Assembly: GCF_030160655.1 (NCBI RefSeq)
Contig: NZ_BSOT01000005.1
Span: 885,389 to 949,388 of the forward strand
Length of the DNA stretch: 64,000 nucleotides
Origin: Agaribacter marinus
GTDB lineage: Bacteria > Pseudomonadota > Gammaproteobacteria > Enterobacterales > Alteromonadaceae
Direction of reading: 5' to 3'
Below, one piece after another: positions 27,681-38,808 of this stretch. Each line of letters starts with the position of its first letter. Position 1 is the first letter of the stretch. Both the position numbers and the translations under genes were made by a program. Under the pieces are notes generated by a model. The model did not search any database and was not told the origin of the DNA. It saw nothing but the letters and a program-made list of their open reading frames with translations.

Positions 27681-30059
27681 TTAAGCGAGTTGATTCTCAC
27701 CTTTATTTTCTTTTTGGTGAATAGTCACAGGCCAGCCAGTAAATTGATTGCTTTCTTTGCCGTCTGTTACATCCACTAAAAATTTGTACGCCGACATAGT
27801 GTAAGTTAACGCCTTAGTATCGAAGGTAATGAAACCAAACCCACTGCCTTTTTCATGCGCTTTTACATATCTATTCCCAGATTTACCGACATCAGGATTA
27901 CCAACCGCATATACATAAATGTTATTTCCAAAACTGTCTAGATACTCCCCCGTTTGTGGAATACCATGTTGCGGTCTGTTTTTATGCGCTAAACCGACAT
28001 CGTCTGGTAGCCACCACCTAGGCCAACCCGCAGATATCGCGGGCGTGCAAAATGCCCAATTGCTATCACGTTGCTTGTTTACCCCGTATTGGGATAATGA
28101 GCCAAGGTGAGTATCACCGCAGATGTGTAAAGCCATAGAGGGACGCATGCAATCAATCGCTCTGTTTCTAGCGGAGGCCGGCCATCCGCTGCTATCAAAA
28201 TCGTATTTTAAGTAACGATCTGGTTGCGGTTGATGAGTAGATATGCCAGCAAATACTGTTTGGCTTAGTACCGCTTTTAACTTGTGTCCTCGCCAATCAT
28301 CAGACCATTGTTTCAAAAACTGCTCTTGGCGGGCGCCTAGCAGTGCCAAACTATCATTGTCATAGTTGGGGTTCACATAGCTCGGCTCTTCATCCTGCCC
28401 CGTTTGCCCGACATCAACATTAATACGTTCAGGGCCGCTTTTCCACTGACGGTCAGCTAAAATAGCAAACCCAACATTTCCATAAACCATATCGCCATAA
28501 TATGAAGTAATCCCGTTGGTGGGTGTTGGGTCAAAGGCATCAGGGTGGTGGCCAAGGCTGGTTCTGTGTACGGTATTTACGACCCGAGCTGGCTCTATAT
28601 AGCCACCTAATATAGATGCAGAATAGTCTTTGTTTATATTCTGCATCTTGGCGCCGCCCTCTCCCCATAAGTTGCCTTGCAGCACATCATGGTCGTCGGG
28701 CAAGCATATGGTTGGACAATTTCTCATTACTTCTCTGAATGCCCAACCAAATTGATAAAATTTACGTAAGTAATTTAGTATCGCTAAATTTTCAGGCTCT
28801 CTAATGTAGCCAAAGCCGCCATGTTGCTCATACAACTGATCACCAGAGAAAAACACAAGGTCAGGATCTAAGTTCTGTACGTTGTCGGCAACAGGTTGAT
28901 AAGGGTAACCGTAATCGTTTTGACACGTTAGCGCTGCCATACGCAAATCTCTATTTTCAGGGTTAGCCTTTATTACGCCCGCAAAATATGAGGGGGTACT
29001 TGACCCATCTGTATGATTTTCGATATAGACTGCCCGATACTTAACATCATATTTTGCTTGCCAATTTGGGATGCGAAATGTGGTCACCCAACCATCGGTA
29101 TTTAACGCTTGTTCACCAATAGTAAGCCACTGAGAATCTTTATAAATCTGAAGCGTTACGTTTTGATTGTCTTGCTCGCCGATTGGCCCAGTGTAAGCAC
29201 TTAGTTTCATAACAAAGCCTTCGTCTGAACGAGAGTCGCTTAATGAGTACATTGTCCACAGCAAGGGACCAAAGCGTTGCTCTTCTTTTACTTCAAACGC
29301 TTCACCTTGCATACGCCATTGGCTAAAGCGATAACGATTACCTAACTTTTCTTTAGCAGGATGTTGATGCTCAACAGACTCAATAGCGAAGTTACTCACT
29401 ACAGCAACGTTACCTAGTAGCTCGTCTTCAGACGCTAAATGAGAAATACTCCCAATGCGTATACTATCGATTTGAGCGACTAATGTAATTTGTGACGCAC
29501 CAAGTTGCGGCTTGGCGCTCAAAAGTAAGGTCACATCTTTATCTTTAACATCATCAGATAACGCTATACTTTTGTTGCCTAAAACTAAGTTCCCGCCTTT
29601 TATTCCGGCGTCATACCCTGATTGCACAAAACAATTACTGCGATATTCATTTAATTCGCTTCTCGCGCCTAATCGGAGTCCAGCACCACCGTCATTTTTG
29701 CTTGAGCTTAAACGGCGTATTGTAACAGACATAGTAAAAGCTTTATCTATCCTCGTCAGTTGATGAGTTAAGGAATGCACACTGCGATTGCCGCCATTGC
29801 TTAAACATTCAGCACCACCATCAATGACACGCCAATCTTCCATCGGATTAGCCCAATACTCACCGCCTAACCACACGCGATCATGCGTTTTAGACCAATT
29901 GTCTGTTTTCACTTCCTTTGCATATTTTGCAGAAGAAGTATTTTTAGTAGAGGAATTCTCGGCGTGTAATGGTTGTCTAGCACACCCTACGACACCTGTC
30001 GAAACCACACCGGCAGCGACAAATTTCAAAGCATCGCGACGTGAAACTTTTTTACTCAT
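27681..30059 (-). CDS. PhoD-like phosphatase/phosphodiesterase, Tat lipoprotein
   Basis: The N-terminus SRRDALKFVAAGVVSTGVVGC has both a twin-arginine motif and a lipobox (VVGC), predicting Tat export and lipid anchoring. Residues ~60-240 look like an extra beta-sandwich (ConA/LamG-like, with GGAGLRLGARSELN), then an Ig-like segment, and from ~residue 380 the PhoD metallophosphatase core: LVFFSGDQLYEQHGG, CLPDDHDVLQGN, GFAILADRQWKSG and HICGDTHLGS. PhoD enzymes use Ca2+/Fe3+ and cleave phosphate mono- and diesters. At 792 aa it is much longer than B. subtilis PhoD because of the N-terminal domain. Convergent with the acylase gene, 57 nt apart. Confidence 0.87.
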   Translation of the reverse strand: MSKKVSRRDALKFVAAGVVSTGVVGCARQPLHAENSSTKNTSSAKYAKEVKTDNWSKTHDRVWLGGEYWANPMEDWRVIDGGAECLSNGGNRSVHSLTHQLTRIDKAFTMSVTIRRLSSSKNDGGAGLRLGARSELNEYRSNCFVQSGYDAGIKGGNLVLGNKSIALSDDVKDKDVTLLLSAKPQLGASQITLVAQIDSIRIGSISHLASEDELLGNVAVVSNFAIESVEHQHPAKEKLGNRYRFSQWRMQGEAFEVKEEQRFGPLLWTMYSLSDSRSDEGFVMKLSAYTGPIGEQDNQNVTLQIYKDSQWLTIGEQALNTDGWVTTFRIPNWQAKYDVKYRAVYIENHTDGSSTPSYFAGVIKANPENRDLRMAALTCQNDYGYPYQPVADNVQNLDPDLVFFSGDQLYEQHGGFGYIREPENLAILNYLRKFYQFGWAFREVMRNCPTICLPDDHDVLQGNLWGEGGAKMQNINKDYSASILGGYIEPARVVNTVHRTSLGHHPDAFDPTPTNGITSYYGDMVYGNVGFAILADRQWKSGPERINVDVGQTGQDEEPSYVNPNYDNDSLALLGARQEQFLKQWSDDWRGHKLKAVLSQTVFAGISTHQPQPDRYLKYDFDSSGWPASARNRAIDCMRPSMALHICGDTHLGSLSQYGVNKQRDSNWAFCTPAISAGWPRWWLPDDVGLAHKNRPQHGIPQTGEYLDSFGNNIYVYAVGNPDVGKSGNRYVKAHEKGSGFGFITFDTKALTYTMSAYKFLVDVTDGKESNQFTGWPVTIHQKENKGENQLA

Positions 30060-30210
30060 AATCTTCCTATACAGCAGGTATTTACATTGTTGTTTGTATA
30101 TTGTTAACTAAATGAAACATAGGAGGCAAGCAAGGGCGAGAGATTATGCAATATGGTAAATTTAAAAATAAAATTCTTAAATCTATACACGCAAGTTACA
30201 CATAAAGTTG

Positions 30211-30834
30211 CTATTGATTGTGTTGTGACGAATTGTGTTGTGACGAATTGTGTTGTGACATGGCTGCCTGCCATTGGTTCTTCGCTTCAGCCAAAGTATC
30301 ACCAGTATAGCCGCGCTCTTCCAACGTCACTTTAGTTTGCAAAATGAGTTGGTCACGTTTACGCACTAAGTCACGCCCTTTCTCATGCAATGACTCAAAC
30401 GCAGGATAAGTGACAAATACTTCGTTTACATCTTCAAAGTTAAAAAATGCCTTATCAAACGCCTCTTGATAATTTATCTTCATTCCCTGAAACTCAAGAA
30501 ACATCAGCCCTTGCTTACCACTTATTAGCTTTCGTTCAGATGGCACTAAATACACTTCATCTGCGGCAGATAACAAGCGTGTTTGCCACGTTTCTAGTGC
30601 AATAATATCTTTTGTTATACTGGCATTGGCTAAACCTTGCCGAACGTCATCAGCTGCAAGCAGCTCACTGAGGCTAAGTAATGGTTGTTGCGCTTCAGTT
30701 ATCTCAACTGATGTATTTTCAGGTGTATTTACGGCATCAGAACAAGCAACCACAGTAAAAAAAACGCACATAAAAAATGTGCGTTTTACTATTTGAGTAG
30801 CGTTGTAGAAAACTGAAACTGTACTAATAAGCAT
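30211..30834 (-). CDS. hypothetical lipoprotein with C-terminal SQHNS repeats
   Basis: The frame begins 5 nt after the ihfA stop. A hydrophobic segment FFMCVFFTVVAC ends in a lipobox cysteine at ~residue 31, so a lipoprotein is predicted, though the 18-residue part before it is long and only modestly basic (VKR). A second ATG at 30771 would leave too little n-region. The body (residues ~45-190) is helical with acidic and basic clusters; I do not recognise the family. The C-terminus is a repeat SQHNSSQHNSSQHNQ produced by a 15-bp tandem repeat. The rho-independent terminator of ihfA lies inside its signal-peptide codons. Confidence 0.65.
   Translation of the reverse strand: MLISTVSVFYNATQIVKRTFFMCVFFTVVACSDAVNTPENTSVEITEAQQPLLSLSELLAADDVRQGLANASITKDIIALETWQTRLLSAADEVYLVPSERKLISGKQGLMFLEFQGMKINYQEAFDKAFFNFEDVNEVFVTYPAFESLHEKGRDLVRKRDQLILQTKVTLEERGYTGDTLAEAKNQWQAAMSQHNSSQHNSSQHNQ
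30216..30259. repeat. 15-bp tandem repeat, three copies
   Basis: Unit GAATTGTGTTGTGAC at 30230-30244 and 30245-30259, with a one-base-shorter copy at 30216-30229. Being 15 bp long it keeps the reading frame of the lipoprotein gene and encodes SQHNS repeats at its C-terminus; copy number could vary between strains without frameshift. Confidence 0.9.
30757..30787 (-). terminator. rho-independent terminator of ihfA, inside the next ORF
   Basis: On the minus strand, AAAACGCACAT (30777-30787) pairs perfectly with ATGTGCGTTTT (30761-30771) around a 5-nt T loop, followed by an eight-T tract (30764-30757). This is a textbook terminator 53 nt after the ihfA stop, yet it lies in codons ~16-26 of the downstream lipoprotein frame. 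On the plus strand an A tract precedes and a T4 run ends the stem, so it is less effective that way. Confidence 0.85.
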
Positions 30835-30839
30835 TAATA

Positions 30840-31139
30840 CTAAGCATCTTTCCTAGGGATATTTTCAACTCTTGATTTGAGCTTTTGCCCTGGGCGAAAG
30901 GTAACCACTCGCCGAGCTTTAATTGGTATATCTTCACCCGTCTTAGGGTTTCGCCCAGGACGTTCGTTTTTCGTACGTAAATCAAAATTGCCGAAGCCCG
31001 ATAACTTAACTTGCTCGCCAGACTCTAAGCATTCTTTGATTTCCTCAAAAAACAACTCTACTAAGTCTTTAGCTTCTTTCTTGTTTATGCCAAGTTTATC
31101 GAACAAATGTTCGGCCATATCCGCTTTGGTTAATGCCAT
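30840..31139 (-). CDS. ihfA: integration host factor subunit alpha
   Basis: 99 aa, the same length as E. coli IHF-alpha. The N-terminus [17 protein letters not shown] and the DNA-binding arm region [25 protein letters not shown] (split by KTGE) with the intercalating Pro and [13 protein letters not shown] are characteristic. IHF bends DNA at specific sites in replication, recombination and transcription. The gene follows pheT by 5 nt as in E. coli and is followed by a strong terminator. Confidence 0.97.
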   Translation of the reverse strand: MALTKADMAEHLFDKLGINKKEAKDLVELFFEEIKECLESGEQVKLSGFGNFDLRTKNERPGRNPKTGEDIPIKARRVVTFRPGQKLKSRVENIPRKDA

Positions 31140-31144
31140 ATTGA

Positions 31145-33532
31145 CTAATCTCTCAATGTTGCACCGAAGTGTTCCTCTAGATGACTAACAACGTTATCGA
31201 CCGCTTGTTGGATTTCTTCATCTTCAAGAGTACGTTCTTTACTCTGTAACCACAAAGAAATTGCGAGGCTCTTTTTACCCTCAGCAATACCCTTACCTTG
31301 GTATACGTCAAATAAGTTTATGTCAACTAATTCTGATATGCCAATTTTTTTTATACTTTTTAGTAGTTTACCGGTTTCAACTGTTTCATCTAGGCTAAAT
31401 GCAAGGTCTCTTCGGTTCATTGGGAACTTAGATATTTTGCTCGCCCAAGGTAATTTTCGTTGTAAAATTGCATCCAATTTCAATTCAAATGCAAACGTTC
31501 TACCGTTAAGGCCTAGTGGTTTTTCTAACTGAGGATGTATCGCACCAAATATTCCAACTTTATTTCCATCTACTAAAATATTCGCACTTTGCCCTGGATG
31601 AAAAGCTGACTCCTTTGAGCGCTCAAAGCTAAACTCAACACCGTCACATGCGCTAGCCAGTAATTGTTCAACAACACCTTTTACGTCAAAGAAATCCAAC
31701 GGTGTATTCGAAATATTCCAATGCTCAGAGTGCGTATTACCAGACAACACACCAGCAATCACTGGGTATTGTGCTACGCCTGCTTTTTCAGTCTCATCCG
31801 GTATGAAAACCAAACCAGTTTCGAACATTTTCATGTTCAATTGCTGACGTTTTTGATTGTATGACAAAGCGTGCAGTAGACCCGTCAACAAGCTCACCCG
31901 CATTGCCGACATATCCGCAGATATTGGGTGTGGAAGCAGTTTCCCTTCTAGGGCAGGAAAAAGTAAATTCTGCTTTTTAGGATCCACAAATGAATACGTA
32001 ATAGCTTCATTAAAACCCGCTTGCAAAAGCGTACTTTTAATTGAACTTAGGCTCACATCAGCTTCTTTGTGAGGGATCATATTCAAACTGGCTACAGGTG
32101 CTTGAGTTGGAATGCTGTTGTACCCATATACCCTTGCCACTTCTTCAATGAGGTCTTCTTCAATCGCGATGTCAAAACGATAATTCGGCGCACTTACTTG
32201 CCATTCATTATTATTAAACGATGGATTTACACCCAAACGAGTAAGAATATCAGTCACACGCTCATTACTTAGGGTGACGCCCAGCACTTTATCTAAACGA
32301 GACTTACGCAAGGTGATATCTTCTCGCACCGGTAAGTGGTCAGCAGATACTGCTTCAACAATATTGTGAACTTTACCGCCCACAATGCTCTGCAATAGCG
32401 CTGTCGCACGCTCCATTGCTTCACGTTGAAGAGAGAAATCTACGCCACGCTCATAGCGATGGGATGCATCAGTGTGCAAACCGTATTGTCTTGACTTACC
32501 TAATATGGCATCAGGTAAGAAAAAGGCAGATTCTAGAAAAACGTGCTTAGTATTTGACGTTACGCCAGAGTGTAGGCCACCGAAGATACCAGCTAAAGCA
32601 AGAGGTTTTTCGGCATCAGCGATGAGCAAAGTATCTGTATTCACCGTTACTTCTGTTTCGTCCAACAGAACAAGCTTCTCGCCTTTTTGTGCCATCCGTA
32701 CAACGATGTCGCCACTTAATGCATCGTTATCAAACGCGTGCATCGGGTGACCCAGTTCCAGCAAGACATAATTGGTTACATCGACAACAGGGTCAATACT
32801 GCGGATGCCACTACGACGAAGTTTTTCTTGTAACCACAAAGGGCTACTTTTTGTTAAATCAACACCTTCAATTAACCGCCCTAAATAGCGAGGGCAAGCG
32901 TCAGGGTTCTCGAGTGTTATGTTTCGCGTGTCGTTCCCCGCTGTCGCTACGTCAGGAATATTAGGATAAGACACGTCTAATTGATTCAATACGCCTAAAT
33001 CGCGCGCAACACCTTTAAGTCCAAGGCAATCTGCACGATTCGGTGTTAAATCAATTTCGATGATATTGTCATTTAGTGACAAATAATCTCGGATATCTTC
33101 CCCAACCGGCGCATCAAGCGGTAATTCTACAATACCTGAGTGGTCTTCACCCATGCCTAACTCAGAAAAACTGCACAGCATACCAAAAGACGGTTGCCCT
33201 CTTAGTTTCGCTTTTTTAATCTTAAAGTTTCCGGGAAGCACAGCGCCAACTTTTGCCACGGCAACCTTTAGCCCTTTACGACAATTGGGCGCACCACAAA
33301 CAATATCAAGCAGCTCTTCGTCGCCAACATTTACTTTGGTCACTTGTAATTTATCAGCATCAGGGTGTTGGCCACATTCAGTTACTTCGCCAATAACTAC
33401 ACCTGAAAACTCGCCCGCCACTGGCTCAATGCCGTCGACTTCAAGGCCCGCCATACTTAATTGTTCACACAACGCATTTGTATCTAGTGATGGGTTTACC
33501 CATTCTCTTAACCAAGATTCACTGAATTTCAT
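31145..33532 (-). CDS. pheT: phenylalanine-tRNA ligase beta subunit
   Basis: 795 aa, identical in length to E. coli PheT. Visible are the N-terminal tRNA-binding (EMAP-like) domain ([18 protein letters not shown], ~residues 50-67), B3/B4 editing domain, B5, the core catalytic-like domain with [18 protein letters not shown], and the C-terminal anticodon-binding FDX-ACB domain ([16 protein letters not shown]). Together with PheS it charges tRNA-Phe in an alpha2beta2 enzyme. It starts 12 nt after pheS on the same strand. Confidence 0.98.
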   Translation of the reverse strand: MKFSESWLREWVNPSLDTNALCEQLSMAGLEVDGIEPVAGEFSGVVIGEVTECGQHPDADKLQVTKVNVGDEELLDIVCGAPNCRKGLKVAVAKVGAVLPGNFKIKKAKLRGQPSFGMLCSFSELGMGEDHSGIVELPLDAPVGEDIRDYLSLNDNIIEIDLTPNRADCLGLKGVARDLGVLNQLDVSYPNIPDVATAGNDTRNITLENPDACPRYLGRLIEGVDLTKSSPLWLQEKLRRSGIRSIDPVVDVTNYVLLELGHPMHAFDNDALSGDIVVRMAQKGEKLVLLDETEVTVNTDTLLIADAEKPLALAGIFGGLHSGVTSNTKHVFLESAFFLPDAILGKSRQYGLHTDASHRYERGVDFSLQREAMERATALLQSIVGGKVHNIVEAVSADHLPVREDITLRKSRLDKVLGVTLSNERVTDILTRLGVNPSFNNNEWQVSAPNYRFDIAIEEDLIEEVARVYGYNSIPTQAPVASLNMIPHKEADVSLSSIKSTLLQAGFNEAITYSFVDPKKQNLLFPALEGKLLPHPISADMSAMRVSLLTGLLHALSYNQKRQQLNMKMFETGLVFIPDETEKAGVAQYPVIAGVLSGNTHSEHWNISNTPLDFFDVKGVVEQLLASACDGVEFSFERSKESAFHPGQSANILVDGNKVGIFGAIHPQLEKPLGLNGRTFAFELKLDAILQRKLPWASKISKFPMNRRDLAFSLDETVETGKLLKSIKKIGISELVDINLFDVYQGKGIAEGKKSLAISLWLQSKERTLEDEEIQQAVDNVVSHLEEHFGATLRD

Positions 33533-33544
33533 CTTTTACTCTGC

Positions 33545-34546
<1,002 letters not shown>

Positions 34547-34698
34547 TCAATGTCGTATCAGAAAACCGCGATTTCAAATTAATTCAATAAGCCTCACATT
34601 TTACACGCTTTTTTGTAGATTAAGGTAACACTTTTAAGGATTTTTTGAGTTTGAACCGTGGGGGCAGGAATGCAATATAATAAGCAACGAATTTCAAG

Positions 34699-34733
34699 CA
34701 AAAAAAAGACGAGCATCCTGCTCGTCTTTTTCC
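34699..34733. terminator. bidirectional terminator between rplT and pheS
   Basis: GACGAGC (34708-34714) pairs with GCTCGTC (34720-34726) around ATCCT, and the stem extends through A5/T5. An A7 run on one side and T5 on the other make it a U-tract terminator on both strands; on the minus strand it lies ~33 nt after the rplT stop. It would end the thrS-infC-rpmI-rplT transcript or partly attenuate into pheST. Confidence 0.88.
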
Positions 34734-34765
34734 AAAGAGCTTAAATCTATTTGTTAAACGTTAAC

Positions 34766-35122
34766 TTAAGCTAACGCGCCTTTGGCAGCGTCTGCTAGTG
34801 CAGTAAACGCTGCTTTGTCATGTACTGCGATGTCAGCAAGGATCTTACGATCGATTTCAACAGACGCTTTTTTCAAACCGTTGATGAAACGAGAGTAACT
34901 GATACCGTTTTGACGTGCCGCAGCATTAATACGTGCAATCCATAATTGACGGAATTGACGCTTACGCTGGCGACGGTCACGATATGCATATTGACCTGCT
35001 TTAGTTATTGCTTGAATAGCAACGCGATATACACGACTACGAGCTCCGTAGTAACCTTTAGCTTGCTTTAATACTTTTTTATGACGTGCGCGGGCAATTG
35101 TACCGCGTTTTACTCTAGCCAT
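34766..35122 (-). CDS. rplT: 50S ribosomal protein L20
   Basis: 118 aa as in E. coli. [20 protein letters not shown], the basic N-terminal extension, and [20 protein letters not shown] identify it. L20 binds 23S rRNA early in assembly and in E. coli represses the rpmI-rplT cistrons by binding the mRNA. It follows rpmI by 23 nt. Confidence 0.98.
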   Translation of the reverse strand: MARVKRGTIARARHKKVLKQAKGYYGARSRVYRVAIQAITKAGQYAYRDRRQRKRQFRQLWIARINAAARQNGISYSRFINGLKKASVEIDRKILADIAVHDKAAFTALADAAKGALA

Positions 35123-35145
35123 TATTTAGTCTCCTTAAGTACAGG

Positions 35146-35343
35146 TTATACGTACGGCAACATACGTTGGATAAGTGCGGTATCATTTTCATGAACCAAT
35201 TTCTTACCACGTAGATGACGTTTACGCTTAGTACTCTTCTTGGTCAAAATGTGACGCAAGTGAGACTGTTTACTCTTAAAACGACCAGAGCCAGTCTTGC
35301 GGAAGCGCTTCTGCGCTCCACTAACAGATTTCATTTTAGGCAT
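35146..35343 (-). CDS. rpmI: 50S ribosomal protein L35
   Basis: 65 aa, very basic, with the family words [20 protein letters not shown] and [18 protein letters not shown]. It is located between infC and rplT as in most gammaproteobacteria. The ~106-nt gap upstream to infC is where the L20 translational operator lies in E. coli; I could not confirm the pseudoknot here. Confidence 0.98.
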   Translation of the reverse strand: MPKMKSVSGAQKRFRKTGSGRFKSKQSHLRHILTKKSTKRKRHLRGKKLVHENDTALIQRMLPYV

Positions 35344-35449
35344 TGCTAAAACTCCGCATTGTTTAATTAACTGATAGTTGCAGACAAATCAGTTGTTGAT
35401 ATTTACAGCAAGGTGATTGAGGTTGTGCAGACCTTAATACTTTAGACCA

Positions 35450-35992
35450 TTACTGCTTCTTAGTTGGGGCAAGCACCATGATCATCTGTCGACCTTCCAC
35501 TCTACGAGGGAAAGACTCCACTTGAGCAATTTCTTGTAAATCGTCTTTAACACGATTTAGTAAGTCAATGCCGATGTCTTGGTGAGCCATTTCTCGACCA
35601 CGAAATCTAATCGTGACCTTGGCTTTATCACCACCTTCGAGAAAGCGACGCAGGTTGCGCAGTTTTACCTGGTAATCGCCTTCATCAGTGCCAGGGCGAA
35701 ATTTAATCTCCTTGACCTGAATTTGCTTTTGTTTTTTCTTTTGTTCTTTAAGAGCTTTACTCTTTTCAAACACGAACTTCCCGTAGTCCATAATTTTACA
35801 GACTGGCGGATTTGCGTTAGGGCTAACTTCTACTAAATCTACCCCGGCAGCTTCTGCAGCTTCAAGAGCTTGTCTAATTGACACAACGCCGGCCTGTTCG
35901 CCTTCTGCATCAATTAATCTAACTTCATTAACAGTAATTTCTTCATTAATACGAGCTTTATCGCCCTGTGCTTTATTAGCTCCGCCTTTAAT
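35450..35992 (-). CDS. infC: translation initiation factor IF-3, ATT start
   Basis: IF-3 (180 aa, E. coli length) binds the 30S subunit and checks start codons. The frame is open 7 codons further to an ATG at 36013, but GGAGG (36001-36005 on the complementary strand) lies 8 nt before an ATT codon at 35990-35992, exactly where the E. coli protein begins (IKGG after the start). The ATG would lie upstream of this ribosome site, so the ATT is the true start. Non-canonical starts let IF-3 repress its own translation. Motifs: [26 protein letters not shown] and the C-terminal [14 protein letters not shown]. Confidence 0.96.
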   Translation of the reverse strand: MKGGANKAQGDKARINEEITVNEVRLIDAEGEQAGVVSIRQALEAAEAAGVDLVEVSPNANPPVCKIMDYGKFVFEKSKALKEQKKKQKQIQVKEIKFRPGTDEGDYQVKLRNLRRFLEGGDKAKVTIRFRGREMAHQDIGIDLLNRVKDDLQEIAQVESFPRRVEGRQMIMVLAPTKKQ

Positions 35993-36005
35993 ACGCGAGT
36001 CCTCC
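35993..36005 (-). promoter_or_regulatory. ribosome-binding site that fixes the infC ATT start
   Basis: The minus strand reads GGAGG then 8 nt then ATT. This perfect spacing decides in favour of the ATT over the upstream in-frame ATG, which has no ribosome site of its own. Confidence 0.9.
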
Positions 36006-36095
36006 GAGAACATTAAAAAACAGCATAGCCATGTTCATTTTTTGTACGCCATGGCTACACGAACGGCGTTATTATACCGATTCTATTTATTTGTG

Positions 36096-38012
36096 CTATT
36101 GAATTTTTTTAGAATTTATATCTTCTAACAACAGTGTTGTAAATTCATCAACGCTCATTACACCCAAATCTTTACCTTTACGTGTGCGAACCGCTACAGC
36201 ACCCGATTCTTTCTCTTTTTCACCAATCACAAGCATATAAGGTACTTTCTTTAAGGTGTGCTCACGTATTTTAAAGCCAATTTTCTCATTTCTGACATCA
36301 CGTTTCACTCGAATACCAGAAGATTTCAATGCAGATTCCACTTCAGATACATATTCCGCTTGGCTATCCGTAATATTTGCAATTACCACTTGTGTTGGCG
36401 ACAACCACGTAGGGAAAGCGCCTGCAAATTCTTCGGTCAAGATACCAATAAAACGCTCCAAAGACCCTAATATTGCGCGATGGATCATCACCGGCACTTT
36501 ACGCTCGCCATCTTCATCAACAAACGTAGAACCTAAACGTCCAGGCATTGAAAAATCTAATTGAACGGTACCGCATTGCCAAGCACGGTCTAAACAGTCA
36601 TATAGGGTAAATTCGATTTTAGGACCGTAAAATGCGCCCTCACCTGGTTGATACTCAAATTCAATATCATTGGCTTTTAACGCATCTGCAAGTGCCTTTT
36701 CTGACTTATCCCAAATTTCGTCACTGCCTACACGCTTTTCAGGACGTGTGGATAACTTAACGGCAATTTTGTCGAAGCCGAAAGTACCATAGGTGTCATA
36801 TACCATTTTGATACACGAACTAACCTCATCGAGGATTTGCTCTTCAGTACAAAAAATATGTGCATCATCTTGCGTAAAGCCTCTCACTCGCATTAAACCA
36901 TGCAGTGCACCAGAGGGTTCGTTTCTATGACAACAGCCAAACTCTGCCATTTTTAACGGTAAATCACGATAAGACTTTAGTCCTTGATTAAAAATCTGTA
37001 CGTGTCCAGGGCAGTTCATCGGCTTAATTGCATATTCGCGCTTTTCAGATTCCGTGGTAAACATGTTTTCTGCATATTTATCCCAATGACCAGACTTCTC
37101 CCAAAGAGAACGGTCCATCATCAATGGCCCCTTCACTTCATCATAATCATATTCGTGTAATTTACGGCGTATAAAACTTTCAAGCTCGGTGTAGATTGTC
37201 CACCCGTCGTTGTGCCAAAACACCATACCTGGCGCTTCTTCTTGCCAATGGAATAAATCTAGCGTCTTACCAATTTTACGGTGATCACGCTTTTCTGCTT
37301 CTTCTAAACGATTTAAATACGCTTTGAGTTGTTTTTTATCCGCCCATGCTGTGCCGTATATACGTTGAAGCATCTTGTTATCGCTATTGCCACGCCAATA
37401 TGCACCGGCCACTTTCATTAATTTGAAGTGTTGGCAAAATTTCATGTTTGGTACATGAGGACCACGGCACATATCAATATATTCTTCATGATGATACAAA
37501 CCAGGCTTGTCAGACTTCTCGATGTTTTCATCAAGAATTTGCATTTTGTAACTTTCGCCGCGAGATTCAAAGGTATCGCGCGCTTCCTGCCAACTCACGA
37601 CCTTTTTTATCACTGAGTAGTTTGTCTTAGCAAGCTCTAGCATTCGCTTTTCAATTTTATCAAGATCTTCCTGATTTAGTGGCGTGTCTAAATCAACATC
37701 ATAATAAAACCCATTGTCGATCACAGGGCCAATCGCCATTTTTACATCAGGGTACAACTGCTTTATTGCATGGCCGACCAAATGCGCACAGCTATGTCTT
37801 AAGATTTCTAAACCTGCGTCGTCTTTCGCCGTAATGATTTGTAAATTTGCGTCTTCTTCAATTAAATCGATAGCGTCGACTAACTCGCCATTCACTTTAC
37901 CAGCAATAGTCGCTTTTGCTAAACCAGGCCCAATGTCCATCGCGACATCTAGGACACTTACTGCATTTTCGAAACTACGTTGACTGCCGTCAGGGAGGGT
38001 AACTATGGGCAT
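36096..38012 (-). CDS. thrS: threonine-tRNA ligase
   Basis: 638 aa (642 in E. coli). Domains in order: N-terminal TGS (residues 1-62), editing SAD domain with [18 protein letters not shown], the class II core with [22 protein letters not shown] (split) carrying the zinc Cys, [25 protein letters not shown] motif 2, [16 protein letters not shown] motif 3, and the anticodon-binding C-terminus. AAGGA sits 5 nt before the ATG. It heads the thrS-infC-rpmI-rplT transcript. An E. coli-style operator mimicking tRNA-Thr was not identified in the short upstream gap. Confidence 0.98.
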   Translation of the reverse strand: MPIVTLPDGSQRSFENAVSVLDVAMDIGPGLAKATIAGKVNGELVDAIDLIEEDANLQIITAKDDAGLEILRHSCAHLVGHAIKQLYPDVKMAIGPVIDNGFYYDVDLDTPLNQEDLDKIEKRMLELAKTNYSVIKKVVSWQEARDTFESRGESYKMQILDENIEKSDKPGLYHHEEYIDMCRGPHVPNMKFCQHFKLMKVAGAYWRGNSDNKMLQRIYGTAWADKKQLKAYLNRLEEAEKRDHRKIGKTLDLFHWQEEAPGMVFWHNDGWTIYTELESFIRRKLHEYDYDEVKGPLMMDRSLWEKSGHWDKYAENMFTTESEKREYAIKPMNCPGHVQIFNQGLKSYRDLPLKMAEFGCCHRNEPSGALHGLMRVRGFTQDDAHIFCTEEQILDEVSSCIKMVYDTYGTFGFDKIAVKLSTRPEKRVGSDEIWDKSEKALADALKANDIEFEYQPGEGAFYGPKIEFTLYDCLDRAWQCGTVQLDFSMPGRLGSTFVDEDGERKVPVMIHRAILGSLERFIGILTEEFAGAFPTWLSPTQVVIANITDSQAEYVSEVESALKSSGIRVKRDVRNEKIGFKIREHTLKKVPYMLVIGEKEKESGAVAVRTRKGKDLGVMSVDEFTTLLLEDINSKKIQ

Positions 38013-38085
38013 ATTATTCCTTTTCAGTGGTGACGCCTACAATGCGCCACTTGATATATTTATTGTGATCAGTCACTAGAAATTA

Positions 38086-38268
38086 CTAGCATTCGTTTTT
38101 ATTCATTTTTTTGAGCGCGAAATTATACCGATATGCTTTAGCCACTTGCAAATAAAACATATCCAAATTTTCCAATTGTTCTTTTAACTTCATCGAAACG
38201 CCCTGAGAAAGCAGTTTATTCAACGATATAAGCATAGCTACGTCGCTTTTACCTAACTTAGGGCGCAC
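38086..38268 (-). CDS. possible small protein (60 aa or shorter)
   Basis: A GTG-started frame between the GNAT gene and thrS on the same strand. The C-terminal half LKEQLENLDMFYLQVAKAY looks like an amphipathic helix and the composition (K, N, L) is that of a protein rather than a shadow. No ribosome site is seen before the GTG; an internal ATG at residue 12 is also possible. Not recognised; it may be a remnant. Confidence 0.35.
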   Translation of the reverse strand: MRPKLGKSDVAMLISLNKLLSQGVSMKLKEQLENLDMFYLQVAKAYRYNFALKKMNKNEC

Positions 38269-38276
38269 GCCAATAA

Positions 38277-38729
38277 TTAGCTAATTGAACCTTTACCGTC
38301 GTTCAGTATCAATCGCAGTACTTGTTGATTGGTAGGTGGGTGTAGTTTTTCTTCAGAAAATGTAAAGCCATGCGCCGCGTAAAAGTGGCGGCCTATTTTG
38401 TTTGATTTAAACACCTCAACTTCTAAACTTCCGTGAAGCTTTTTGGCTTTATCCATCAGCGCTCCCCCAATTCCCTTGCCATGGTCATTCGGCTGTACAA
38501 ATAGTGCAGCGACTTCGCTCCCGATTAAACTGATAAAACCATTAACGCCGCTCGTTGTTTCTGACACCCATGTATTGGTTTTTGGTAAATATATTTCAGC
38601 AATATTCTTTCGCTCTTGCGCTATGAATGCGTCAGTCATGAATGCATGTGCTAAACGCGTCGCTCGGTCCCACGTATTAAGTACATCGTCTAAATCTGCT
38701 GGTTGATATTGCCTTATTTTGTATTTCAT
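38277..38729 (-). CDS. GNAT family N-acetyltransferase
   Basis: 150 aa, starting KIRQYQPADLDDVLNTWDRA as in many GNAT proteins. The acetyl-CoA pyrophosphate loop is FVQPNDHGKGIGGALMDKAK (residues ~77-96) and the C-terminal HFYAAHGFTFSEEK fits motif B. It resembles YjaB/YiaC-type enzymes of unknown substrate. Monocistronic look; neighbours give no hint. Confidence 0.88.
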   Translation of the reverse strand: MKYKIRQYQPADLDDVLNTWDRATRLAHAFMTDAFIAQERKNIAEIYLPKTNTWVSETTSGVNGFISLIGSEVAALFVQPNDHGKGIGGALMDKAKKLHGSLEVEVFKSNKIGRHFYAAHGFTFSEEKLHPPTNQQVLRLILNDGKGSIS

Positions 38730-38808
38730 TCGTGTTTTACGTCTCCAATCAAAAGAGAATGCAGTTTACATATATCATTCAGCGAAAGATTGAAGAAAAA
38801 CGACAAGA

